This document shows, one piece after another, positions 41,683-51,592 of a stretch of 64,000 nucleotides of DNA; positions within the stretch are counted from its first letter, which is position 1; every line of letters begins with the position of its first letter. The stretch spans positions 1,984,001 to 2,048,000 of the forward strand of contig NC_089399.1 in the NCBI RefSeq assembly GCF_003171515.1, read 5' to 3'. Both the position numbers and the translations under genes were made by a program. The notes below the pieces were generated by a model, which saw only the letters and a list, made by a program, of their open reading frames with translations, had not been told where the DNA came from and made no database searches. The DNA is from Pyrenophora tritici-repentis (taxonomy: Eukaryota > Ascomycota > Dothideomycetes > Pleosporales > Pleosporaceae).

Positions 41683-42130
41683 GACAGCGTTCCAAAAGAT
41701 ACGAACGAAAAATCTCCCATGAACACATCTTGAAACTCACCTTCAAAGAGATTCTTTTTCAACTGCCCATTAGACAGCTTCATCATCTCTTTCCACGCCT
41801 TTGGCGTTGACGAAAGCTCAGCCCACTTGACAAGTGGATGTGACAACCTCAGCGTCAAAGGGAGTCCGTAGTCCAGGGGAGCGTCCTTACCGCCTGCACA
41901 AGTCTTCACTTCGTATTTTGACTCATTGTCCTCCGGCCCCCGAACATCCTCGGTCTCATCTCAGCGACCCACCATCCTGTGCATTGAGCCTCTGATTTTT
42001 ACACTTCTCCTCAAAAATAGCCCACTCGCTGAGAAATCTCGTCAGACGAGCCGAGGAATGGGTATAGTCGTACCCCCAAGTATAATAGTCACCACCAAAC
42101 CTGAGCGGTTCTTTCCTATACGCTTACACC

Positions 42131-42292
42131 TAGACTCCGCAACAATCAATTCAATCCGGTCACTCTCCTAGACCCACTTACCTATCTAGGTAGGGCTTAA
42201 ACTCCTATAGGTAACTACTAGGCTTAAAGCGGTAATCAATCAATCCAATCTGAACCTTCTAGGACCCACTTAATTGATTGTTGCGGACTGTG
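42131..42292 (+). mobile_element. 162-bp MITE, copy 3, no matching duplication
   Basis: Full-length, but flanked by CTTACACC and GAAGCTGG, which do not match. It faces copy 4 head-on 99 bp away. The lost duplication suggests exchange between the two copies or a later deletion. Confidence 0.92.
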
Positions 42293-42391
42293 GAAGCTGG
42301 CCTCCACAGCAGAACCTCCAGCATCAAGGATCCATGAGGCGAGGACTTCAATGGAAGCACCTATAATCTGACGAGGCGCGAGGGGTGAGGA

Positions 42392-42553
42392 CACAGTCCG
42401 CAACAATCAATTAAGTGGGTCCTAGAAGGTTCAGATTGGATTGATTGATTACCGCTTTAAGCCTAGTAGTTACCTATAGGAGTTTAAGCCCTACCTAGAT
42501 AGGTAAGTGGGTCTAGGAGAGTGACCGGATTGAATTGATTGTTGCGGAGTCTA
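42392..42553 (-). mobile_element. 162-bp MITE, copy 4, inverted
   Basis: Inverse orientation to copy 3. The exact duplication GGTGAGGA is at 42384-42391 and 42554-42561. It interrupts the first exon of the split secreted-protein gene after about 48 codons. Confidence 0.94.
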
Positions 42554-43091
42554 GGTGAGGAAGGTGCGAGTCTTGGGTAAAGTCAGTTGCATGAAGTAGA
42601 TCGCGGTCTTTAGGGATGCGTATGCTTCAACAGGACCTCCAACGGTAGTGAGAGCTGCGCAGAAGGGGAGGAAAGCTAGAATGCTGGAGACCTTCATGTT
42701 GAAAATAGAGCGAGGCGATTTCGCACGTGAGGGCTGGTTGTAGAGCTTGGTTTTGGAGGATGATTTGAGAGGGGACTGTGGGTTGAAATATGATTTGAAA
42801 AACCGAGGAGGATTGACACATATTTATGCTAGAAACTTGCCCTGTTCTTAACCCTGTTGCCTCATACATCACGCCGTATGCTTTCCCTCGTGCTCCGCTT
42901 ATCCCAAAATGCACAGATGTCAATGAGCAAGCTGAGCGAGCTCAGCCAATTGGCTTGCTCAGCCAATTGAGCGGAGGCCAGCAGCTCGCTCGGCTCGCTC
43001 GGATTGGCTGAAACAGGGCTGTCAGCTCGCTCGGCTTGATGGGCTCAGTCCCGATTAGGAAAGTTATATAGAAACCTTAGTGTTGAGTTTC

Positions 43092-45793
43092 TCAGCTAAT
43101 ATCCCACTTATGTACACCGTATTTCGCGTCCATCTCCTCATCGCTGATAGCCTCCTTTACAGGCACCTCACCACTGCCAAATCTAGCTCTTATCCATCGT
43201 CGATCGCACTGTATTGCTGCTAGAAGTTGCGGAGAAATGCTGCGCCGACGGGGCTCGAGGAGGTCACCCAGCTCGCTGAATAAGCGCTCACACTCACAGC
43301 TTGAGCCTGGGATTGATAGCATGTCGATAGCAAATTTGCTAAGGCTGGGGTAGCGATCGCGGAGTCCTACCCAGTATTTTATAGGGTCGACGCCCTCGCT
43401 AGCGATCGGTTCGCTGCGTTTCTAAGCCTCATATTCATCCTCCTCGTTCTCCGTAAGCCCTGCCGGCTTAATAAAGCTGTTAATAGCGTCTTCTATATCA
43501 TTGTGCCTAACTTTAGAGCGTAAGCGCGGCTTCGGTAAGCTTTTGTACTCCGCCCACAAATGTTGAAACTTGCGGTTGCTGCTCTCTAGCCAATCAGGCT
43601 TATCCGCCCACGCTGCGTCAAGGTAGCTTTTGTAGCGAGGATGAAGGATTATAGCAGCATAGTAAGCTGGCGAGAGGTCGAGCTTGTTGTAGTACTCGCG
43701 GGCTTTAACTAGGGCAGCGCGGAGGTTGATAGCAAGGTGGTCTTCGGGTGACTCTGTATGCTCATCATAAATGACGTCTTCATAGCTTTGCAAGCGGTCC
43801 TCATAGACTCCAAGTAAGTATTCAAATACTAGAATAACCTCAGCGATTGCTCCAAAAGCACCGCTTTTGCCGCGGCCTTCAAGCCGTTTTGTAGCTTGTT
43901 TTAGTGGCCTAAGCACATCAATATACTCAGCAATCACCTGCCAGTCATGGGCATTGATCCCATCAGACCTCATCCAATCCGGCGCTGCAGGCAGCTTGTT
44001 GTTACGACTTCGGGCGTACGCGTCTTCAGTTTCAATCTTCTAAATATGGTAGTTGGCGTACCTATTAACCGCTAATTACAACTCAACAGCGCGCTTAAAA
44101 CACGAAACGTAAGAGTTATAGCGAGTAACAACTAGCTTAACGGGCTCCTTGATTTTGTGCTGTTCTGTTGGCGCGTTGACAGGCTGGTCCCTAGACTCCG
44201 CAACAATCAATTCAATCCGGTCACTCTCCTAGACCCACTTACCTATCTAGGTAGGGCTTAAACTCCTATAGGTAACTACTAGGCTTAAAGCGGTAATCAA
44301 TCAATCCAATCTGAACCTTCTAGGACCCACTTAATTGATTGTTGCGGACTGTGCTGGTCCCTAATAGCGAGCTTCTGATACTTCTCAAAAAGAGCGTACT
44401 GTTGTGGTGTTTTGATGTAGTTAATAACCGCGACAAGCACTCCTAATGGTCCATCGCCTCGCCAAGTAGCCATATTCTCAGCTTCGTTCACGCGCTCAGT
44501 CTCCTCGTTGTCGTAGGACTCTTTCTCCTCACCCCAGAGTAGCATCTGGCCAATGAGATTAAGCGTATAAGGACCGCAGCGAAGGCGACGCTCAGTAGCG
44601 CTAAAGCCTATCTGCAAGGCGAGAGTGTTAATCGTGGTGTTGTTGTTATGTGCGTTGTCGAGGACGAAGTAACCGAGCTTGCCCACAGTGATTTCGAACT
44701 GCTTGAATATTGCCATCACGACCTCAGCCATAGCCTCGCCGGTGTAGGCACCTGTCAGTTGTGGGAGCGCAATAGGCAAGTCCCTGAGCTCGCCAGAGCT
44801 ATCAACGTAGTGGGCGACGATACCTAAGTAACCGCGCTTGCCACCTTTTGTCGTCCATCCGTCAAAGCTTACATAGACTTTGCTCATTGATTCTGAAAGG
44901 CTTGCGATAACCTTTAGTAACAGGTAGTTGTACAGGCGTATAACGTATCGTGAGACGCTGTTATAAGATGCCCACAAGGCTCGTTCTGCCTCTACGCTAG
45001 CTAATTATATCATATTGCGAAAAGACGATGATTCGAATTGTGAGAGTGGGAGGTTGTTTTCGACGAGCTAGGTAACGGCCGCAAGCCTAAACTCTTGTAT
45101 ATTGAAGTTGGTAAGCTCGTTGGCAACAGCCTAAGAGCAGCCCTTCTGAAGGGCGCGTTCGAGGAGAGTTTCTTTCCGAGGAGCGACGGTAGTGCGCTTA
45201 CTTGGAGGCTTCAAGCCATGAACTTTCTTGTCTTCTCCGAGATGACGTGCTGGCGCTGATGGAGACTGCGAGACGTTATGTATGCCACGGCCAACAGTAG
45301 TGAACTTGTGCTTATAGCAATAGTGGCAGATCCACGTAACTTTTGCGACGTTGCTGCGCAAGGCGATGCGATAGCCATGGCTGTATACCCAGCTTGCTCG
45401 GTTCGAAAGTGATGTGGGCGGCTTGCAGTGCTTTGGGTAGCGACTCTAATTAAAGCCGTCGTATTTGTCCTCTACCTATACGAAACCCTTGTCGACAGCC
45501 TCGCTAGCTGCTCCTGAAGCTGCAACAGTGGCATGCTCGCTGCCCTTAGGTGGTGGGATGATCGTCTCTTCGGCGCGCGACTCTCGGAGGGTCGCTTCAA
45601 AATTTGGTGCTTGTGGCGCGGCAACGAGAGCTTGACGCGGCGACAGCGGTGGAGGAGGTGGAGATGGTGAGAATGGCTGAGTATCGACTAGCACAGGTTG
45701 GCTGGCAGTCCCGCGATGACGCGCTGCGACTCTAGGGCGCTTCGAAGTTGTCGCGATTTCTAGAGCATTAACGCATGTTCTTTTTGCTGGCAT
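43092..45793 (-). pseudogene. hAT-4 transposase, decayed
   Basis: The gene starts MPAKRTCVNALEIA at 45793. It has a proline-rich N-terminus, a BED finger piece (WICHYCYKHKFTTVGRG), a core with VSFDGWTTKGGKRG and VLDNAHNNN, and ends with CECERLFSELGDLLEPRRR. Several in-frame stops, frameshifts and a MITE at 44192 break it. The zinc motif that reads CSCHTLNL in hAT-2 is CGPYTLNL here, so the histidine has been lost, as expected from C-to-T change of a CAC or CAT codon. It is related to the hAT-2 and hAT-3 enzymes throughout. Confidence 0.9.
44192..44353 (+). mobile_element. 162-bp MITE, copy 5
   Basis: Exact 8-bp duplication CTGGTCCC at 44184-44191 and 44354-44361. It is inserted in the hAT-4 transposase gene, so it is younger than hAT-4 and was not subject to the same decay. 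Confidence 0.95.
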
Positions 45794-46230
45794 TATAGCA
45801 ACGGCGAGGTAGATAATAGCTGCAAATAGAGACGCGTTGGTGGAGTATAGGTGAGTGTGGTGGGTGATAAGTAGTAAGTGAAGTGTCGCAGAAGGAGAAT
45901 ATTGTTGCCAGGCCGTTAGCCGGAAGTTTAGTAGCTTATTTGCTAGAAATATAGCAAAAAAGAGTGTATTTTAGGTTATAACTAGGTTTCGAACTTACGC
46001 ACTACACCTAAAAATCATCGTGAGATTGCCCCTCCACCAAGTCCTTCAGCCCCAAGTTTCCAACCGCTCCATCCAACCAAGCTAAGCAAGCTGACTGAGC
46101 GAGCGCCTATCCCTAAGCTCGCTCGGCTTGCAAGCGCGCACTGCGCGCTCAGCTCATTCGGCTTGGTCAAAACGTCCAAGCCGAGCGAGCTGAGCGAGCC
46201 GGCTCGCTCGTTGACAAGTATGCCAAAATG

Positions 46231-46573
46231 CTCTGCCGTTGTAGAGCAAACGAGCGGGGAAGATGCAATTTGCAATACCCCTGTCTTGTTCTATTAATTC
46301 GAGTTGCAGGCCACTTGAACCCCAGATATACCCTTAAGTCAACGAAGACGGTGACCATTCCGGTGCGTTCACACGCTGTAAGCAACTCTAGCCTGGGATA
46401 GGTCTTATTCATCACGCAACGCTGCTAGCATAGATTGCCTGATTCAAACGTCTCGGTCCGTGGGTACAGACTGCCTCGTGCACACGGGAGTTAGCGCTTA
46501 CGGAGACAAATCTATCCACTTCCTCTTCGACAGGTATCGACGATATCTCGAACTGCTATCCCCATAGCTCAAA
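46231..46573. other. Unique spacer between hAT-4 and hAT-1c
   Basis: No gene or repeat seen. It appears to be original upstream sequence of the split secreted-protein gene, displaced by hAT-4. Confidence 0.5.
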
Positions 46574-46581
46574 CCTGTCGG

Positions 46582-49312
46582 CAGTGATCGGAATGGTCTG
46601 GTCTGGTCTGGTCTGAGGGTACAGACCAGACCAGACCAGGTGCTTACATAAGGACCGGTCCGACCAGACCGGTCCGACCAACAAGACCGCCAAGAATGAG
46701 GCTGAAGCAAAGAAGGAAGCCGAGGAAATGTGTTTTACTACTGACTGTCAATCTAGTCGTCTTCGTTCTCACTATCCTCGATATCGCTGTTCCCCTCAGC
46801 TTGGGGCTTTCCATACCAGGCCCGGAGACACTCGCACGCTTCTATAATATCTGCCTTCAGCCTACCACGGCGATCGACGATAGTAAGCTTCGCGCTACTA
46901 AAAAGACGTTCGCATTCATCCGACATAGGCGAGATCGCAAACATGTCTAGAGCGAAGCGAGCGAGATCTCGTTGGGAGTCGTAGCGAGATAGCCAGTACG
47001 CAATAGCCTCATTGCAACCTGCCTCTTCGTTATGAAGCCGGTCAGTAGAGATGTATTGTTCATACAAATCAGTTGTAGAAACTGGAGCGTCTATTCGAAT
47101 GCGCTTATGTTCCCGCTGGCGATCAAATGCTGGGTCAGGATCTCTCTCCTTCCTGGCTGGTGGTGGCAGCATCTCGACAGGGTACCTTCCCTTATACTCT
47201 GTCTCCCAGAGATGCTTCACCGCTAATTGTGCGTTTTCAAACCACCTCTTCTTCTCTTCGTCGCCATGAAGAACCCACTCTTGCCTGAACCATCCCCACT
47301 TGCGATATGGATCAAGGATTTGAGCCGCATAATATGCCGGTGGAAGGTCAGTATCTTCAGGGAATCGATTTTGCCAATTCAGCTGCTGATTGTTATAGTA
47401 CTCAACGCACTTTAACCAAGCAGCATCAGCGCAGCCTTGAAGGTACTTCCATGTAAAGTTGTTATCGTCCTCAGTGTGGATGTCGTGGTAGTGATCCTTC
47501 GTCTCGCTTATCTCCCGGAGAAGGCAGTCCAAAGTTGAAAACCAGTCCGCAAGTGACGTCTTCTTACCTTCAGAAAGCAAAGTTGCAGCATAGAAGTCTT
47601 TGAGAGCGAGTTCAATCTTTTCAAGCTCAAACCAGTGCTGTCCATCAAGCTTAAAGTTCGCGATCCCTACGGAGCCCTTTCCAGGTACATGACGAGCCGA
47701 GAAGAGCTCTAAACGTTCTCGAACATTTAATGCACGTGTAATCGAATAAAACCATGAGTTCCAGCGGGTCGAGTTGTTCTGGATAAGCTCAAGCCCGTCG
47801 AATTGCGAAAGATCTCCGCCGATAATAATTGTAGCAAACTCCTCACGCCGTTGTGGAGTAAGCCTGATGTATCGCACCAGGTTGTGAAGACGACCCAAAC
47901 ATCCGAACTTCTTCCAGAGCTCTTCCACCTTCGTATAGTCGCCACGTTGATGATGCTTCTCCAGCTTCGCAAGATACTTCTCACAGTTTCGCCCCATAAG
48001 GAACGCCTGGCAACAGAGGTTGATGACATGGCCCAAGCAACGCAGCCGGCGATGACGACGTTGTTTTGACTTCATCCATGGGCAGAGATCCTTGAGTATA
48101 AACTCAACAGCGGTATCATTTGCCGAGGCATTATCCAGCATAAAGTATCCAATCTGATCTCCGCTAATGTCGTATTCTTCCAGCAATTCAAGGACCACCG
48201 ATCCAAGATTCTCTCCAGTATGTTCGCCGTATATACGTCGCATACCTAAAGCGGTAACACGTCGCATGCCGGTAGTATCAATCCACATAGCGACGACGCC
48301 TAGGATAGCGTAAGGGTTTGGTGAAGTCCAGAGATCAAAGGAGATAGAGATCCTACTCCGTGAATGGTGTAGGTCCTCCCTAAGCTGTTGCTTCTTCGAT
48401 ATGAATGCATTCATTACCCAGCTTCGGATAGTCTTCGCAGCCTTCGGGAGGTGGTTGAGTAGTGCCGGATTTAAAAAGAGGAGTAGTTCACGAAAGTACT
48501 GGTTCTCTAATTGAAAGAAGGCGATATGGCAGTACACAATCCAACGAATTAGAAGCTCTTTAAACTTCTCTACTGACTCCTTCCAGAAAAAGATGCTGGA
48601 AGCAGCCCCATCCTTTTGCTGGTCGATTATAGACTTCCGTACAGAACCCTTTCGCTTGATGCCACTCTGGGGATCAATCTGGTGCTTCTGTTCCAGGTGA
48701 TTCCGGATCCTAGAAGTGCCATTGATGACAAACAACTCTTGCTTGCTCTTCCCAACCCTGCACTCATGGCAGTAATACACCTCTTTCTTATCGCTATCTC
48801 GAATGTATTGGAGTCCGTACTTCCAGATGTGTGATGTACCTTGACGGAAATCCTTCCTTGCAATTATTGCACGTTTCACGTACGTGATACCGCCCTGCAC
48901 GAACTCATCTGGAGATTCGTGATATTGAATAGGAGTGGGTGATAGTATAGGGGTGGGTGATGACGTGGGGATAGGAGATGGAGTAAGAGACGTTAAATCT
49001 AGTCTTATAATATTCGATGGGGACGGTGAGGTTGGTGTTGAAGGCTCCATAACAATAGTATATAAGTAGGTTGTTAAGGACTTGATTGTTCTATGTAAGT
49101 AGAAGACTTACCTTGATCTTAATGACTCATATTGTGCTAAATTTTCTGGCTAGATTAGTCTAAGATCTAGTCACGTGGACCTATTTATAGCCGGACCGGT
49201 CCGATCATCTAGACCGGTCCGACCACGGTCTCAAAAAATCGCCAGACCAGACCAAGTCTTGGCGGTCTAGACCAGACCAAGACCAAGTCAGACCAGACCA
49301 TTCCGATCACTG
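46582..49312 (-). mobile_element. hAT-1c DNA transposon, intact
   Basis: Perfect CAGTGATCGGAATGGTCTGG ends and exact 8-bp duplication CCTGTCGG at 46574-46581 and 49313-49320. 2,731 bp, with an uninterrupted transposase. By structure it is the best candidate for an autonomous, recently active element in the window. Confidence 0.97.
46753..49050 (-). CDS. hAT-1c transposase, 765 aa, complete
   Basis: Cut-and-paste transposase with all hallmark parts. There is a proline/serine-rich N-terminus (MEPSTPTSPSPSN) and a BED-type zinc finger at about 88-122 (YYCHECRVGK ... RNHLEQKHQ). The RNase H-fold core has D in ISISFDLWTS and D in FMLDNASAND, plus the CLGHVINL zinc motif and NNSTRWNSWF. The dimerisation domain supplies the final acidic residue in SDECERLFSSAKLT. 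The acidic tail is DIEDSENEDD. The start is the first Met after the subterminal repeats. It differs clearly from the hAT-2/3/4 enzymes, which share a CERLFSELGDLLEP signature. It could act in trans on hAT-1a and hAT-1b, whose ends are intact. Confidence 0.95.
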   Translation of the reverse strand: MEPSTPTSPSPSNIIRLDLTSLTPSPIPTSSPTPILSPTPIQYHESPDEFVQGGITYVKRAIIARKDFRQGTSHIWKYGLQYIRDSDKKEVYYCHECRVGKSKQELFVINGTSRIRNHLEQKHQIDPQSGIKRKGSVRKSIIDQQKDGAASSIFFWKESVEKFKELLIRWIVYCHIAFFQLENQYFRELLLFLNPALLNHLPKAAKTIRSWVMNAFISKKQQLREDLHHSRSRISISFDLWTSPNPYAILGVVAMWIDTTGMRRVTALGMRRIYGEHTGENLGSVVLELLEEYDISGDQIGYFMLDNASANDTAVEFILKDLCPWMKSKQRRHRRLRCLGHVINLCCQAFLMGRNCEKYLAKLEKHHQRGDYTKVEELWKKFGCLGRLHNLVRYIRLTPQRREEFATIIIGGDLSQFDGLELIQNNSTRWNSWFYSITRALNVRERLELFSARHVPGKGSVGIANFKLDGQHWFELEKIELALKDFYAATLLSEGKKTSLADWFSTLDCLLREISETKDHYHDIHTEDDNNFTWKYLQGCADAAWLKCVEYYNNQQLNWQNRFPEDTDLPPAYYAAQILDPYRKWGWFRQEWVLHGDEEKKRWFENAQLAVKHLWETEYKGRYPVEMLPPPARKERDPDPAFDRQREHKRIRIDAPVSTTDLYEQYISTDRLHNEEAGCNEAIAYWLSRYDSQRDLARFALDMFAISPMSDECERLFSSAKLTIVDRRGRLKADIIEACECLRAWYGKPQAEGNSDIEDSENEDD

Positions 49313-49320
49313 CCTGTCGG

Positions 49321-50607
49321 TATTCTCTATAGGGCGCAGTCACCGACAATTTCTTTGTGGACAGGACATGTACCAGACCTGTGCCCTATACAGTGAAGTT
49401 CTACTGTACCCTGTAGAACACGGTTTAGACCAAGATAGGAAATACAAAGCCTCCATCCCCCACCATCCGGCAATTCTCTTGACAACACTTTCGATCCTAG
49501 CGCCAACCCTACTGTCCAATGAGCGGATTTCTCCCTACTGCCCATTATCCTCGGACATGTGACACTCGTGCTAGACCATTATTATCGGCCCAGCGCACTG
49601 CGACGTCAGCCTATACGGCAAGTGCAGCAAACTCTCAACATCTTTGTAATACGACGTCGAGCTTCAAGCACAGATTCTACAATCACGAACTGCAAAGTTG
49701 ACCGCGTCACTCCCAAGAAGGTCATATTCTTCCATCTCCAGGTGTATCCGTACAGAAATTGTTTTTAGGAAAGGTTGTGAATCATGCGACTTAGGAGCGT
49801 GTATAGTTAGACTACGGATTCGTGTGATTGCACGCGGAAAGAACGCGGGCGGGCTGAGGGTTCTCTTCGATCGCAAATTTGCTGCGTCGATGTAATCGGA
49901 AAGAACGCAGTCGTTCAAGGCAGTGAGCACGTGTCACGGTTTGGTGATGGGATGATGCCTATCTGAGACTAGCGCTGTTTATGGTCACTCACCTACATAA
50001 ACTTTCCATAGCTTGTACAATACAACCTCAGTCAATCCTCAACTTCTTCCCTATGCGTACGGTTCACCCACTCCAACAGCACGCACGAGCAAAAACACTC
50101 GGGGCACAAGGACACAAGGGCTAGAATACATACAGAACTATAATTGTGATAGTTCACGCACGAGCAAAAGCGCTCGGGCCACCGCAATACCGGGCCTGGA
50201 GTACGAGACTGTTCTTTTGATTATCTTTTTCCTAATGTAAGTTGGGCTGATTATGTACATATCTTTCCAACATAGAAGATCGTCGATCGGGAGTAAGCGT
50301 GCTAAGATAACCATCGTCGGTCGGGGGGTACCAAGACAAAAGATTATCGTTCAACCCAGACATGTTGCAACACTAGCATTCTACGGCTATTTTCAAGATA
50401 CTCAGATTGATAAAGTGGTGTCGCATTGGAGTCTAGGAAGTTATTTGATTCGGGTTGCTCTCGTGGGTGTCAAAGTTGTACATGATCATCATTTCTTCCG
50501 ACTAGCTTATTGCACAGAGTACAAATACATTTTCGTCCATCTTACAGCATCCCGACCACCCAGTCATGATCTAGATCTTACTCCCTCATTCAAAGACGCT
50601 TACGCGT
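49321..50607. other. 1.3 kb without a recognised gene
   Basis: Short frames only. At 50075-50200 a unit of about 75 bp (GCACGAGCAAAA.C.CTCGGG) occurs twice in degenerate form. The last 200 bp are presumed 3' flank of the GH131 gene. Confidence 0.5.
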
Positions 50608-51592
50608 CTAAGAAAGGGTGACGGTACCACTAGCGGAATCCTCGATGAAAATACCGCCATAGACCACACCTTCCAAGATACCGCTCTCCTGGAATCCAGA
50701 CCTCAGCACATCGGCACCAGCATCCGTGGGGTTCTTGTTGACGCCAAAGTGGAACTCGCCGTTGCCGGAAAGGTCATTAGCCAAGGGTTCCGTAGCCTTT
50801 ACAAGAGCGTCATTGCCCGACGACTGGAAAACTTGAAGGGTGTTGGCGGTGAAATCCAGTTGAAGCGCGAGGTTTGTCCACACGCCGGCAGTAAAGGGGG
50901 TGGTGAAGAGCGTCTTGGTTCCCGCTCCGGTATTACCCTGGATGACGAGATCGTTCTTTGTGCTACCGTCGCTGCCGAGGAGTGTGCCGGTGCGGATCAC
51001 GAACAAGTTTGCGCTGAAGTCTGCGCGCTCGAGGAAGGTGAGCAGGTACTCGTGGCTGGTGTTGAGGGGGTTCGTGGCGCTGGGTTGGAGTGATACGTGT
51101 AGTGTCTTTATACCGATGGTTGTGTTGCCGCCGCCGTTGGGGTTCAACTCGGTGCGGCGGACGGCGGTTTGCGCATTGGCGGCCACGCCACCTGGGACGA
51201 AGATGGATTGATCGCTACGTTCGGTCAGTACAGGGGTCGGAATTGGCGATCTTGTGAGAAAAGCTTACTTGATCTGCACCTCAATTGCCTTTGCGCCAAC
51301 TCCAGCGTCAAAGAGCGATGCCGGAACATCCGGAAATGCGATGAGCTGGCTGAATGTCAAGTCTGGTGCTGGTCAGTAATGTTCATGGAATTGTATAGAC
51401 TAGCCACTTACTCTGCCCTTTGACGTTATCCTTTCCGAAAGGCGAAGCTGCCGTGTCAAAGTCTGCCGCGGTCGCAGCCGCCTTCACTCTGCCATCAAAC
51501 ACCGGCGCAACAGCCTGTCTGTCCTTAACAACGACAACGCGACCATGCGCAATCGCTGCAACCGACAACACAGCCAAGTATTTCGCAAGCAT
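50608..51592 (-). CDS. GH131 beta-glucanase, secreted, three exons
   Basis: GH131 enzymes hydrolyse beta-1,3/1,6- and beta-1,4-glucans and are common in plant-associated fungi. The frame starts with a signal peptide (MLAKYLAVLSVAAIAHG). Exons are 51412-51592, 51269-51362 and 50608-51214; introns of 49 bp (GTAAGT ... CACCAG) and 54 bp (GTAAGC, CTGAC branch, CGTAG) restore a continuous 293-aa protein. Family landmarks in order: VFDGRV, FDTAASPFG, QSIFVPGG, RRTELNP (conserved glutamate), KTLHVSLQ (conserved histidine), SHEYLLTFLERADFS, HFGVNKNPTD, FQESGILEG and VYGGIFIEDS. Length is normal and no lesion is seen. Extracellular action is expected. It stands alone between transposons. Confidence 0.9.

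Larger units (their letters stand above)
40896..42697 (-). pseudogene. Secreted-protein gene split by three MITEs and one solo LTR
   Basis: Not recognised as a family. A Met at 42697 opens a signal-peptide-like start (MKVSSILAFLPFCAALTTVG). The frame is cut by a MITE at 42553. A 90-bp segment with coding character (IEVLASWILDAGG) lies before the second MITE. From 42130 to 41730 two overlapping frames (DYYTWGYDYTHS...FLSEWAIFEEKC, then YEVKTCAGGKDAPLDYGLP...KAWKEMMKLSNGQ) differ by a one-base shift. After a GTGAGT donor comes a solo LTR at 41474, then a short exon piece containing a third MITE, ending VFEMFQDMGMLG. A 132-bp intron follows (41092-41223), then a last exon (FVDITHEHERLGSMQV...) to the stop at 40896. 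Continuity is supported by matching target-site duplications for three of the four insertions. Confidence 0.65.
42912..46222 (-). mobile_element. hAT-4 DNA transposon, degenerate, 3.3 kb including a MITE
   Basis: The exact 8-bp duplication CCAAAATG is at 42904-42911 and 46223-46230. Imperfect terminal repeats read CACAGATGTCAATGAGCAAG and CATACTTGTCAACGAGCGAG. The subterminal zones are full of GCTC/GAGC (GAGCGAGC) motifs. It sits about 215 bp upstream of the ATG of the split secreted-protein gene, in its promoter region. Confidence 0.9.

Noticed and set aside
42904..46230. hAT-4 as part of the hAT-3 family
   Set aside because: The termini, subterminal words (GCTC versus GATT) and duplications are different, although the transposases are related.
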